From Roseobacter fucihabitans (GTDB lineage: Bacteria; Pseudomonadota; Alphaproteobacteria; Rhodobacterales; Rhodobacteraceae), in contig NZ_CP143423.1 of NCBI RefSeq assembly GCF_014337925.2, forward strand, positions 3,874,501-3,938,500: DNA of 64,000 nucleotides, read 5' to 3'. The translations under genes and the position numbers were made by a program. The notes beneath the pieces are model-generated. The model made no database searches. It was not told the DNA's origin and saw only the letters and a list, made by a program, of their open reading frames with translations. Positions 38,471 through 46,917 of the stretch are shown here, piece after piece. Positions within the stretch are counted from its first letter, which is position 1. The number at the start of each line of letters is the position of its first letter.

Positions 38471-38505
38471 GTTGCCTGTTGCCTGTTGCCTGTTGCACGT
38501 TACCG
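38471..38505. repeat. 7-bp tandem iterons
   Basis: Five consecutive 7-base units begin GTT: GTTGCCT three times, then GTTGCAC and GTTACCG. They lie between the divergent MuA-like transposase and the HTH gene, where a transposon repressor or transposase would be expected to bind. Confidence 0.7.
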
Positions 38506-38630
38506 ACACGACAACGCGCCGCTATGTCAACGGCACCAACCTTCCAAGAACCGGGCGGCGCTTTGGCGGTCACAGATAAATGCGAAGCGCTGGGGATAGC
38601 GCGAGGCTCAAGCTCAGGGAACATCACGCG

Positions 38631-39017
38631 ATGACGGATAGCGAAATCAGAGGCCTCATCGCAGAACTTGAGCGCGAGCAGGGCAAGCTTGCTCCTATCG
38701 TGGCAAAGCTCAAAGAGGGGATCGACGGCTTGAAGGCCCTGTTAAAACCATCTTCGAAAGGTGTTAAAACGCCCTTGAAAGCCCCTTCGCATGCCGCCCG
38801 CCACTTGCGCGAACACCGCCCCGGACGCCCCTCCAAGATCGACAGCGACCCGGAGCTGCGTGCCTTCATCACCGCGCGTATCGAAACGATGACTTTCCCG
38901 GCGCTGGAAAAGGCGGTCGCAAAGGAGTTCCCGCCCAACCGCCGCGTCGGCAAGAACGCCATTCACCAGTGGTGGCAAAAGCAATCCAGCCACCCCCCCA
39001 AATCCCATCCGCGATAG
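38631..39017 (+). CDS. Small HTH-like transposon protein
   Basis: The 128-residue product starts with a coiled-coil helix (MTDSEIRGLIAELEREQGKL) and ends with RPSKIDSDPELRAFITARIE, FPALEKAVAKEFPPNRRVGK and AIHQWWQK. The last part resembles the recognition helix of small phage or transposon DNA-binding proteins. I do not recognise the family. A CAGGGA site precedes the ATG at 38631. Its 3' two-thirds is duplicated in inverted orientation at 36491-36735, so it is tied to the element's ends. It is likely a regulator or transposition accessory protein. Confidence 0.6.
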   Translation: MTDSEIRGLIAELEREQGKLAPIVAKLKEGIDGLKALLKPSSKGVKTPLKAPSHAARHLREHRPGRPSKIDSDPELRAFITARIETMTFPALEKAVAKEFPPNRRVGKNAIHQWWQKQSSHPPKSHPR

Positions 39018-39130
39018 CCCGTGGTCTTCGAGTGTCTTCCGGTATCAAACCAAGTGATTACCCCTGTCAAACCATGTGAACACTACTAGCTACAGAGGCG
39101 GGTGCCAGACTATTGCGATGTTCACGATTG

Positions 39131-39145
39131 GAACGTATAGTGAAC
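39131..39145 (-). promoter_or_regulatory. Alphaproteobacterial SOS (LexA) box
   Basis: GAAC (39131-39134), seven bases, GAAC (39142-39145) is an exact match to the GTTC-N7-GTTC direct-repeat LexA box of Rhodobacterales, read on the other strand. It ends two bases before the radical SAM start codon, where LexA would block transcription or translation initiation. Binding by LexA is inference. Confidence 0.75.
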
Positions 39146-39147
39146 AA

Positions 39148-40383
39148 ATGGCCAAAACGACTCTCTCCACCAAGCTTCGAATTCTGAGCGATGCGGCGAA
39201 ATACGACGCATCTTGCGCCTCGTCGGGCTCAAGCAAACGCGACAGCAGGGATGGCAAGAGCCTTGGATCGAACGAGGGCAGCGGGATTTGCCATGCCTAC
39301 GCGCCGGACGGGCGCTGCATCAGCCTGTTGAAAATCCTGATGACGAATTTCTGCATCTATGATTGCAGCTATTGCGTGAACCGTGTGTCTTCCAATGTCC
39401 CGCGCGCCAGGTTCAGCGTGGATGAGGTCGTCGATCTGACCATCAATTTTTACCGCCGCAATTACATCGAAGGCTTGTTTCTATCCTCCGGGATCATCCG
39501 CTCGCCGGATGCAACCATGTCCGACATGGTACAGATTGCGCGCAAACTGCGCGAGGAACAGTCCTTCCGGGGCTATATCCACCTCAAAACCATCCCCGAT
39601 GCCGCGCCAGAGCTGATCGAACAGGCCGGGCTGTTGGCCGATCGGTTGTCGATCAACGTCGAACTGCCCACGGATCATGCGGTAAAAACCTACGCGCCCG
39701 AGAAAAACCCCGATCAAATTCGCGCCATCATGGGCGACGTCAAGAACCTTAAACAGGCCGCCGGCGAACGCTCCCACACCGGTCGACGCCCCCCGAAGTT
39801 CGCCCCCGCCGGGCAATCAACGCAGATGATCATCGGCGCGGATCAGGCGACGGATAATGTCATCCTCGAACGCTCCACGCGGCTTTATGCGGATTACGGG
39901 CTCAAACGGGTCTATTATTCCGCCTTCTCACCAATCCCGGACAGCTCGGCGAAACTGCCGCTGATCAGCCCGCCGTTGCAGCGGGAACATCGTTTGTATC
40001 AGGCGGATTGGCTGCTGCGGTTTTACGGTTTCGAAATATCCGAGATCACAGGGGCCAACAAGAACGGCGATCTCGATCTGAGCATTGACCCCAAACTCGC
40101 GTGGGCGCTGCAAAACCGCGCGCTTTTCCCGCTCGATGTAAATACCGCGCCGCGTGAGATGCTGTTGCGCGTCCCCGGTTTCGGGATGAAAACCGTCACG
40201 CGCATCCTGAGCACAAGGCGACACGGCCATCTGCGATATGAACATCTGATGCGGATGGGCGCGTCGATGAAGAAAGCGCGCGCCTTCATCGTGGCAGGCG
40301 GTTGGACACCGGGTGCGTTGACCGACAGCGCGGCATTGCGCGCGCAATTTGCACCACCCCCCGAACAATTGACGCTGATATGA
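39148..40383 (+). CDS. Putative DNA modification/repair radical SAM protein
   Basis: This 411-residue protein belongs to the radical SAM family (TIGR03916 type) annotated as DNA modification/repair. The [4Fe-4S]-SAM motif NFCIYDCSYCVNR (CX3CX2C) lies near residues 68-77. Other blocks are EGSGICHAYAPDGRCISLLK and ELPTDHAVKTYAPEKN. The C-terminus has a helix-hairpin-helix (NTAPREMLLRVPGFGMKTVT), consistent with DNA binding. The ATG at 39148 is chosen because the SOS box ends just before it; a longer frame from 39076 would place the box inside the gene. It overlaps the DUF4130 gene by four bases. The reaction is not known. Confidence 0.9.
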   Translation: MAKTTLSTKLRILSDAAKYDASCASSGSSKRDSRDGKSLGSNEGSGICHAYAPDGRCISLLKILMTNFCIYDCSYCVNRVSSNVPRARFSVDEVVDLTINFYRRNYIEGLFLSSGIIRSPDATMSDMVQIARKLREEQSFRGYIHLKTIPDAAPELIEQAGLLADRLSINVELPTDHAVKTYAPEKNPDQIRAIMGDVKNLKQAAGERSHTGRRPPKFAPAGQSTQMIIGADQATDNVILERSTRLYADYGLKRVYYSAFSPIPDSSAKLPLISPPLQREHRLYQADWLLRFYGFEISEITGANKNGDLDLSIDPKLAWALQNRALFPLDVNTAPREMLLRVPGFGMKTVTRILSTRRHGHLRYEHLMRMGASMKKARAFIVAGGWTPGALTDSAALRAQFAPPPEQLTLI

Positions 40384-41243
40384 CGTACCGTATCGAGATT
40401 CCCATGATCGGTGCCGCGCTTGCCTGGCTTCAGGCGGCGCGCGGGTTACTGGCCGCAGGCGTGCCGCCGGGTCATATAAGCTGGCAGGCACCAGACAGCG
40501 CCCCCGACCTGTTTGGCGGCCAAACGCGCGCCCCAGAGGGAAAGCCGATCACCGTCTCGCGCCGCTTTGTGCGGATGGCGAACACGGTGGTCTGGCACCG
40601 CGACCCTGAGAGGTTTGCGCGGCTTTATCGCTTGCTATGGCGGTTGCAAAAGGAACCATACCTTATCGGGGATCACGGCGATCCGGAGTTTGCCCACCTC
40701 AGACGCATGGAAAAGAACGTGCATCGGTGCCAGCATAAGATGAAGGCCTTTGTGCGGTTCCGCGAAATCGGCAATCCGCAAGCGGCGCGTCGGTCCTTTG
40801 CGGCCTGGTTCGAGCCGACCCATTTCACACTTGAACCCACAGCAGATTTTTTTATGCGCCGTTTTGGGGATATGGATTGGCGGATCATGACGCCAGATGC
40901 CACGGCGTATTTCATAGATGGTCATTTGACGCTCAGCGAAGGCCGGCAACGGCCCGATTTGCCGGATGACGCCCAGGAGGCGCTGTGGATCACCTACTTT
41001 CAGAGCATCTTTAACCCCGCGCGCCTCAAGGTGGCAGCGATGCAATCCGAAATGCCCCGAAAATATTGGCACAATCTGCCAGAGGCTGCCGCGATCTCAC
41101 AAATGGTGCAAACGGCACAAGAACGCGCGCAGGAAATGGCGCGTGCAGCCCCCACCTTGCCCCCCTTACGTGCGGAAAAAATACTGGCGCGGAGTGCGCG
41201 CCAGAGGACGGATGCAGAGGATGATACCACCGTTTTGGAATAG
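40380..41243 (+). CDS. DUF4130 DNA metabolism protein (TIGR03915-type, no UDG domain)
   Basis: This 287-residue protein is the standard partner of the radical SAM protein. Family blocks are TVVWHRDPERFARLYRLLWR, MEKNVHRCQHKMKAFVRFRE, FAAWFEPTHFTLEPTADFFM, RFGDMDWRIMTPDATAYFID and FNPARLKVAAMQSEMPRKYW. In many alphaproteobacteria the same domain is fused to a UdgX uracil-DNA glycosylase; here the protein ends shortly after APTLPPLRAEKI, before that domain would start. It is translationally coupled to the radical SAM gene (ATGA). Confidence 0.88.
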   Translation: MTYRIEIPMIGAALAWLQAARGLLAAGVPPGHISWQAPDSAPDLFGGQTRAPEGKPITVSRRFVRMANTVVWHRDPERFARLYRLLWRLQKEPYLIGDHGDPEFAHLRRMEKNVHRCQHKMKAFVRFREIGNPQAARRSFAAWFEPTHFTLEPTADFFMRRFGDMDWRIMTPDATAYFIDGHLTLSEGRQRPDLPDDAQEALWITYFQSIFNPARLKVAAMQSEMPRKYWHNLPEAAAISQMVQTAQERAQEMARAAPTLPPLRAEKILARSARQRTDAEDDTTVLE

Positions 41244-41303
41244 GCTTGAGCTGGCGTTGTAACGCTGATTTTGCGCATAAATAACCCACGCCATAGCGGG
41301 TCC

Positions 41304-41636
41304 CTATTGGATCTCAGGCAGTTCCACAGTTATTTTGATCGCCTCAAACCAGGCGGCCAAGTCAGAGATTTCGTCATCCGTCAAAGGTTGCGCAATCAGC
41401 GTCATACGCCGATCCTGACGCGCGCCGGAACGATAATCCTTGAGGCTTTTTTCAATGTAGAACGCATGTTGGCCCGCAATGATCGGCACCTCGGGGTCAT
41501 TTGAAACACCCTCTTTGCCGTGGCAGACGGAGCATTGCCGTGCCAACTCCCGACCTGTTTGGATGTCTGCTGCGACTGTCCCAGAGGCCGAAGCGACAAG
41601 GAAGCAAAATGCGGCGGAAATATGGAAGTGGTTCAT
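41304..41636 (-). CDS. Class I cytochrome c
   Basis: This 110-residue periplasmic protein has a signal peptide (HISAAFCFLVASASGTVAAD) and one heme motif CSVCH near residue 35 with a downstream Met (QDRRMTLIAQPL) as the likely axial ligand. It is the last gene of a minus-strand set with sugar and alcohol dehydrogenase genes, so it probably accepts their electrons. Confidence 0.9.
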   Translation of the reverse strand: MNHFHISAAFCFLVASASGTVAADIQTGRELARQCSVCHGKEGVSNDPEVPIIAGQHAFYIEKSLKDYRSGARQDRRMTLIAQPLTDDEISDLAAWFEAIKITVELPEIQ

Positions 41637-41686
41637 CTCGTCCCCCGTGAAAGCTGCCCGGCCCCAAAAGGGACCGGGCGCATCGT

Positions 41687-42925
41687 TTATTCGGAATAAG
41701 AAATCCGGTAGATCGCATTCGCGAAGTCATCCGACACCAAAATGGAGCCATCCCGCATCATGGCGACATCCACCGGGCGACCATCATATTCGCCGTTCTC
41801 GTCAATCCACCCTTCGGCGAAAGGTTCGATGGTCGCGTTCCCTTCCTCGTCAATGAAGGTCACCATGACCCGCGCCCCAATCGGTGTGGTGCGGTTCCAA
41901 GAGCCATGTTGTGCCGAGAAGATCGCGTTTTTGTACTTCGCCGGGAACATGTTACCGGTATAAAATGTCATGCCCAGATCCGCAGCATGCGCGACGGTTT
42001 CAACGGCGGGCATGACCACATCAACGGGGACTTCTTGTCCGGCGTATTCATTGGTGCGCGTCGATCCGCCACCATACCATGGATGCCCGAAATGCTGGCC
42101 CATTTCGGTCTGTCGGTTAATCTCACCGGGGGGAATATCATCGCCCATGCCATCGACCTGATTATCGGTCCACCACAATTCACCGGTGACCGGGTGGAAA
42201 TCATGGCCCACCGAATTGCGCACACCGTAGGTATAGACCTCGCGGTCTGACCCATCCCGGTTCATGCGGATAATACCGCCGATTCCCACCTCATTATACA
42301 GGTCCAGTTTTTCAGGTGGTGCCACGTTGAACGGTTGGCCCAGCGAGACATAGAGTTTGTCATCCGGTCCGATTTTCACGACGCGCGCGGTGTGATTGAA
42401 ACTCTCCTCCTCCACCGGGATCAGCGTGCCTTGTGGCACAATCGGTACGGCCACGACATCCGGGCTTTCATGGAAAAACTCCGCCGCCGGATACATCATC
42501 ATGCGGTTGCGTTCGGCGATGAACAGGAACCCGTCCTTGGAGAAGGCCACACCGTTTGGTACGTCGAATTCCAGCGATGGGGCGAAATCCTTGACCTCAT
42601 CGGCGACCCGGTCACGGTCACGATCCATGACCGACCAGACCTTGTCTTTTTTGGTGCCGACAAACAGCACCGTACCCTGCGGGGCCATCGCCATGTGGCG
42701 CGCATCCGGCACCAAAGCGTAGAGTTCGATCTTGAACCCTTCGGGCAGGGTGATGCCTTCGAGGACGCGGCGGATTGAATCCGCCGCAGGGGCGTTTTGA
42801 TCAATGAAAGTGTGTTCTTTGGTGCCGGTAACTTTGAATTGCCCGAGCTTTTCCAGGTTGGTTTGTGCACCAGCAGACCCTGCCAGCAAAGCCGTCGCCG
42901 CGACGGCGCTTAGTAGATGTTTCAT
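41687..42925 (-). CDS. PQQ-type sugar dehydrogenase (sorbosone dehydrogenase-like)
   Basis: The 412-residue product has a signal peptide (KHLLSAVAATALLAGSAGAQ) and a six-bladed beta-propeller of the soluble glucose/sorbosone dehydrogenase class. Recognisable parts are LPEGFKIELYALVPDARHMA, FSKDGFLFIAERNRMMMYP, YVSLGQPFNVAPPEKLDLYN and TYGVRNSVGHDFHPVTGELW with WTDNQVDGMGDDIP, the conserved His/Asp region. Substrate and cofactor are inferred from the family. It lies 50 bases upstream of the cytochrome c gene. Confidence 0.87.
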   Translation of the reverse strand: MKHLLSAVAATALLAGSAGAQTNLEKLGQFKVTGTKEHTFIDQNAPAADSIRRVLEGITLPEGFKIELYALVPDARHMAMAPQGTVLFVGTKKDKVWSVMDRDRDRVADEVKDFAPSLEFDVPNGVAFSKDGFLFIAERNRMMMYPAAEFFHESPDVVAVPIVPQGTLIPVEEESFNHTARVVKIGPDDKLYVSLGQPFNVAPPEKLDLYNEVGIGGIIRMNRDGSDREVYTYGVRNSVGHDFHPVTGELWWTDNQVDGMGDDIPPGEINRQTEMGQHFGHPWYGGGSTRTNEYAGQEVPVDVVMPAVETVAHAADLGMTFYTGNMFPAKYKNAIFSAQHGSWNRTTPIGARVMVTFIDEEGNATIEPFAEGWIDENGEYDGRPVDVAMMRDGSILVSDDFANAIYRISYSE

Positions 42926-42998
42926 ATCTTCCTCCCAGTTGCATTATTGTGGCGAGGAGCGCTTGCCCCCCGATGTTCAATCTGCCCTTTTTTTCGCC

Positions 42999-44570
42999 TC
43001 ACAGGTTACCTTTGCCCATCTCTGCGGCGATATGATCCGCCTGCCGGATCGCCAGCGCCACAATGGTGAGCGTCGGATTTTCTGCCGCCCCCGTGGTGAA
43101 CTGGCTGCCATCGGAGATGAAAAGATTTGCAATATCATGGGTTTGCCCGTGACCGTTCACCACCCCGTCCCGCGAATTTTGCGACATGCGGTTGGTCCCC
43201 AGATTATGCGTGGAGGGATAGGGCGGCGTCGGGAAAACTCGTGTCGCGCCCACCGCCTCATAGACGGCCATTCCCTGTTTATAGGCGTGGTTGCGCATCG
43301 CGATATCATTGGGGTGATCGTCAAAGTGCACGTTGGGCGCGGGCATGCCGTATTGATCCTTGACGTCATGATTAAGCGTAATACGATTGGTTTCCTGCGG
43401 CATGTCCTCGCCCACGATCCACATCCCGGCCATATTTTCATAAGAATCCAGCGCGGTCGTGAATTCACGCCCCCAACCGCCGGGATCAAGGAAGGCGGCC
43501 ATGAACGGCAGTCCAAGTGCGAGGGTTTCAAGCTCATACCCACCTACAAAACCACGCGATGGGTCATGACGGCTTTCGTCCTGAATGATGCCCGCCATAG
43601 TGGTGCCACGCCACATTTTCACCGGTTTGTCGAAGACGCCATAGACGGAGCCGGTCATGTGGCGCATGTAGTTGCGCCCGACCTGCCCGGAACTGTTGGC
43701 CAACCCGTCAGGAAACATCGCGGAGGCGGAGTTAAGCAACATGCGCGGGCTTTCGATGGAATTGCCCGCGACACAGACGATGCGCGCTTTTTGCATCTGC
43801 TGATTGCCATCCGCGTCCGCATAGACGACGCCGGTGACCTTGCCGCTGTCGTCATGCTCAATGCGCAACACATGGGCCTTTGAGCGGACTTCGAGATTGC
43901 CCGTGGCCTCCCCCGCAGGAATGTCGCGGTAAGCGGCGGACCATTTGGCCCCCCATTTGCAGCCCTGAAAGCAGAAACCCGTCTGTTGGCAGGCCTGCTC
44001 GTCCCCGCGCGGCGCGGAATTGATCGCCATCCGCCCCGTATGGACCTCCTTGTAGCCCAGCTTTTTCGCGCCGGCCTCAAAGACCTTGTAGTTGTTACAT
44101 CCCGGCAACCCTGCGCGGTCCCCGGTGCGGGTCACACCCAGCTTATCCTCGGCCTTGGTATAATAGTCGTCCATTTCGCGCGGGTTAATCGGCCAGTCGA
44201 GCAGGTTCGCACCCTGTACGTCACCGTAGTTGGTTTTCGCCTTCCACTCGTGATCCTGAAAGCGCAAGGACGCGCCCGCCCAGTGGGTGGTTGTGCCACC
44301 AACCGCCTTGACGATCCACGCAGGCAGGCCGGAAAAGTCATTCGCCACGCGCCAATCCCCGGAGGTCGTGCGCGCGTCAAGCCATGCCAGTTGGCCAAAG
44401 CTTTCCCATTCGTCATTGATGTAATCATCGGGCAAATACCGCCCGCCCGCCTCCAGCGCGACAACGCTGATGCCCTTCTGGGCCAATTCATTCGCCAGAA
44501 CCCCGCCGCCAGCGCCGGTTCCAATAATAACGACAACGCTGTCGTCGGTGAGCTCAAATGGTGCCGTCAT
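42999..44570 (-). CDS. GMC-family oxidoreductase
   Basis: This 523-residue flavoprotein carries the N-terminal FAD motif VVVIIGTGAGGGVLANELAQ (residues about 10-29), the KAVGGTTTHWAGASLRFQ block near 95, and the C-terminal TNRMSQNSRDGVVNGHGQTH with LFISDGSQFTTGAAENPTLT. This is the gluconate/glucose/alcohol dehydrogenase large-subunit type. There is no signal peptide; the Tat-bearing small subunit next to it would carry it across the membrane. The cofactor-binding cysteine-rich segment (ACQQTGFCFQGCKWGAK) is notable. The substrate is unknown. Confidence 0.88.
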   Translation of the reverse strand: MTAPFELTDDSVVVIIGTGAGGGVLANELAQKGISVVALEAGGRYLPDDYINDEWESFGQLAWLDARTTSGDWRVANDFSGLPAWIVKAVGGTTTHWAGASLRFQDHEWKAKTNYGDVQGANLLDWPINPREMDDYYTKAEDKLGVTRTGDRAGLPGCNNYKVFEAGAKKLGYKEVHTGRMAINSAPRGDEQACQQTGFCFQGCKWGAKWSAAYRDIPAGEATGNLEVRSKAHVLRIEHDDSGKVTGVVYADADGNQQMQKARIVCVAGNSIESPRMLLNSASAMFPDGLANSSGQVGRNYMRHMTGSVYGVFDKPVKMWRGTTMAGIIQDESRHDPSRGFVGGYELETLALGLPFMAAFLDPGGWGREFTTALDSYENMAGMWIVGEDMPQETNRITLNHDVKDQYGMPAPNVHFDDHPNDIAMRNHAYKQGMAVYEAVGATRVFPTPPYPSTHNLGTNRMSQNSRDGVVNGHGQTHDIANLFISDGSQFTTGAAENPTLTIVALAIRQADHIAAEMGKGNL

Positions 44571-44585
44571 GGTGCCATCCCCCCC

Positions 44586-45104
44586 TTAAATCCAAGCAAT
44601 GTCGTCAAAGCCGCGATCAATATAGCCACCCTGGCTATAGCTCTCGCCCTCATAGCCAAAAAGCGGCCAGACCTCCTTCTGGTTATAAAGCCCCGTCACC
44701 AGACCTCCGCGTATGGTTTGGAAAAAAGGGCTGCTTTCCATGGCCCGCAGGATGTCCACGCGGTCACGTTCCCAGCCGGTTTCGGCATAGCTGGCGAACC
44801 CCTTGCCTTGGGCGGCGGCATCAAGACCGGTAATCCCGGTCTCGATCATGTCCTTCATCTCGGCGGTGTCATAGCCTTTGACCGCAGCGGCATAAAAATG
44901 ATCCGCCACATGGTCATGCGGATAAATATCGCGCGCCATCTGGATCAGGGTCGCCATCGTGCTTGGCTGTAAATGCTCGACCTGCATGGCCCAGGCTGCG
45001 TTCGGGCTGGCGACAAAGCCCGCACCGATCATAAACGCGGTGCCTGCCGCGGTACTGCGCGCCAGCAATTCGCGGCGCGTCATCTTTAATGTCTGTTGTG
45101 TCAT
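44586..45104 (-). CDS. Gluconate 2-dehydrogenase subunit 3-family protein
   Basis: This 172-residue small subunit pairs with the GMC oxidoreductase, whose start lies 15 bases downstream. It has a twin-arginine signal (KMTRRELLARSTAAGTAFMI ending AWA) and the family blocks TMATLIQMARDIYPHDHVAD and GLVTGLYNQKEVWPLFGYEG followed by SYSQGGYIDRGFDDIAW. The ATG at 45104 is chosen because GGGAGGAG lies 8 bases upstream. Confidence 0.9.
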   Translation of the reverse strand: MTQQTLKMTRRELLARSTAAGTAFMIGAGFVASPNAAWAMQVEHLQPSTMATLIQMARDIYPHDHVADHFYAAAVKGYDTAEMKDMIETGITGLDAAAQGKGFASYAETGWERDRVDILRAMESSPFFQTIRGGLVTGLYNQKEVWPLFGYEGESYSQGGYIDRGFDDIAWI

Positions 45105-45134
45105 TGAATGATCTCCTCCCAAAGTTCAATTCAG

Positions 45135-45530
45135 TTAGTGATAGCGGCCCATCCTCTGCATCACTTCGATCTCATAGCCATCCGGGTCCTTTACGAAGAA
45201 GAACCGCGCCAGCAAATCGCCGCCCGGCGCGAAATCCACCAGCTTGCGCGGGGTAAAACCGGCCTCGCTCAGACGGGCATGTTCGGCGTCCACATCCTCC
45301 ACGCAAAACGCCAGATGCCCGTAGCCATCCCCCAGATCATAGGCTTCGGTGCGCCCCTTATTGATGGTCAGTTCCAGCTCGAAACTGTTTTCGGCATTGC
45401 TCAGATAGACCAGCGTGAAACTCTCAAAATCAAGCCGCTCCGCCGAAGTCAGGCCGAACGCGGTCTCATAAAACCGCACAGAGCGCTCTTCATCCAGAAC
45501 GCGGATCATCGAATGGATCGCCTTGGCCAT
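45135..45530 (-). CDS. VOC-family protein (lactoylglutathione lyase-like)
   Basis: The 131-residue product has the glyoxalase fold: IHSMIRVLDEERSVRFYETA at the N-terminus, YGHLAFCVEDVDAEHARLSE in the middle and FVKDPDGYEIEVMQRM at the end, with metal-ligand His and Glu at typical places. This resembles glyoxalase I. It starts the minus-strand oxidation cluster, 30 bases before the GMC small subunit, so a role on an oxidised sugar or aldehyde product is possible. The start at 45530 has a G-rich site upstream. Confidence 0.87.
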   Translation of the reverse strand: MAKAIHSMIRVLDEERSVRFYETAFGLTSAERLDFESFTLVYLSNAENSFELELTINKGRTEAYDLGDGYGHLAFCVEDVDAEHARLSEAGFTPRKLVDFAPGGDLLARFFFVKDPDGYEIEVMQRMGRYH

Positions 45531-45618
45531 CTGTCCCCCCAAACATTGATGCAACCGAGACTTTAAGAGTACCGGTGGTTTTTGCGGCCGGGTAGTAGCG
45601 CGTTACTACGTCCGATTT

Positions 45619-45909
45619 TTATTCGGCGGCAATTTTATCGCCCGCCGCCAGGATCTGTTCCTGACGGATCAGACAGGCGCAGCGCAGCAACGACGTGAAA
45701 TTTGCAGCCTCCCCCCGCAGCTCCAGAACCTCGGCGTGCAGCTTGGAAACAAATGCAGGTGTAGTCATGCCTTCATGCTGCGCAATGCCATCCACGATGT
45801 TCCAGAAGTTCCGTTCCAGCCGGATGCTGGTGCTTTGGCCATTCAATCGCAAGCGCCGCGTGATGGGCGTGTAACCTTCGGGGTCCTGTCCCGCAAATAC
45901 CTGACACAT
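45619..45909 (-). CDS. Ribbon-helix-helix domain protein
   Basis: The 96-residue protein has the short RHH core TRRLRLNGQSTSIRLERNFW followed by NIVDGIAQHEGMTTPAFVSK, as in the RHH_4 (DUF1778-like) proteins common in Rhodobacteraceae. It may be a DNA-binding regulator. The ATG at 45909 has GGAGG seven bases upstream and gives the family N-terminus (MCQVFAGQDPEGY); a longer frame exists but is not needed. Confidence 0.85.
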   Translation of the reverse strand: MCQVFAGQDPEGYTPITRRLRLNGQSTSIRLERNFWNIVDGIAQHEGMTTPAFVSKLHAEVLELRGEAANFTSLLRCACLIRQEQILAAGDKIAAE

Positions 45910-46146
45910 TAGAACACCTCCAAAAGAAATGATTGATCTATCTTTGCGCTTTGACGGGCGGTTGGCAATCCCGCAGGACCGCGACCTTAGTTCGTGTTTG
46001 TCGGCCTGTTTCAACGATCATGCTTTGCGGCGTCGGCTGATCCTGTGCAATCTCGGAGCCTGCGATCAGATAAGACGCGCTGGATTGATTAATCTCAGGG
46101 TCGCGGATACCACCTGTCTCTAGTGACCAAGAAGTGGAGCGCCCCG

Positions 46147-46830
46147 ATGTCAGATTTTGTAATCCCCCCCCCGCCCAGCACGCGACTTGATGTCGTGGGC
46201 GGTGGCGTCTTTCCCGTGCGCCGCGTCTATTGCATCGGTCGCAACTACGCCGCCCATGCCATCGAAATGGGTCATGATCCGGACCGTGAGGCCCCGTTTT
46301 TCTTTCAAAAGAACCCCGATAACCTCGACCCCTCGGGCGTGTTTCCCTATCCCCCCCACTCCTCAGACGTGCACCACGAGGCGGAATTGAGCGTGTTTCT
46401 CAAATCGGGTGGTATGAATATCTCTCTCGAAACGGCTTTGGATCACGTCTATGGCTATGCGCTGTCATTGGACATGACGCGGCGCGATCTTCAAGGGCAG
46501 ATGAAAAAAGCCGGTCGCCCCTGGGAGATCGGCAAGGCCTTTGAACGCTCCGCGCCCATCGGGCCGGTGCATAAGGTCGCGGACGTCGGTCACCTGCAAA
46601 GCGGTGCAATCACGCTCAAGGTCAATGACGTGTTGCGCCAGAAGGGGGACCTAAACCAACTGATCTGGAAGATCCCGGAGGTGATATCCTACCTGTCGGA
46701 ATATTTCGAATTGGCGGCGGGGGACGTGATCATGACCGGCACGCCGGCGGGTGTCGCTCCGGTGGTGCGCGGTGATGTGATGGAGATCGCGATTGAAGGC
46801 CTGGGCAGTATGAAAGTAACGGTCGCCTGA
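46147..46830 (+). CDS. Fumarylacetoacetate hydrolase (FAA) family protein
   Basis: This 227-residue cytoplasmic enzyme matches the FAA hydrolase family: VRRVYCIGRNYAAHAIEMGH near the N-terminus, DVHHEAELSVFLKSGG with the metal-binding E-x-E pattern near residue 80, RPWEIGKAFERSAPIGPV and GDVIMTGTPAGVAPVVRGDV. Members act as acylpyruvate hydrolases or oxaloacetate decarboxylases; the substrate here is not fixed. ATG at 46147 is chosen over a GTG 24 bases earlier because it gives the normal N-terminus. Confidence 0.9.
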   Translation: MSDFVIPPPPSTRLDVVGGGVFPVRRVYCIGRNYAAHAIEMGHDPDREAPFFFQKNPDNLDPSGVFPYPPHSSDVHHEAELSVFLKSGGMNISLETALDHVYGYALSLDMTRRDLQGQMKKAGRPWEIGKAFERSAPIGPVHKVADVGHLQSGAITLKVNDVLRQKGDLNQLIWKIPEVISYLSEYFELAAGDVIMTGTPAGVAPVVRGDVMEIAIEGLGSMKVTVA

Positions 46831-46917
46831 AATCAGGCAACCCGGTGTCACGAAACGGCAGATGCGCACAGGCACGGCGGACCGTCATGGCAGCCCTGTG
46901 CAAGAGCGGAACGAACC

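Larger units (their letters stand above)
36444..39100 (-). mobile_element. Degenerate Mu-like transposon with duplicated ends
   Basis: The tentative outer ends are an 11-base inverted repeat CGCCTCTGTAG (36444-36454) and its complement (39090-39100). Inside, a MuA-like transposase is encoded on the minus strand, and a small HTH gene on the plus strand points to the right end. A second, truncated copy of that HTH gene lies at the left end in inverted orientation, so arms of about 245 bases (36491-36735 and 38793-39040) are inverted duplicates. No target duplication was evident and no MuB gene is present. The element lies between the secretion genes and the radical SAM gene without breaking either. 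Confidence 0.65.
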
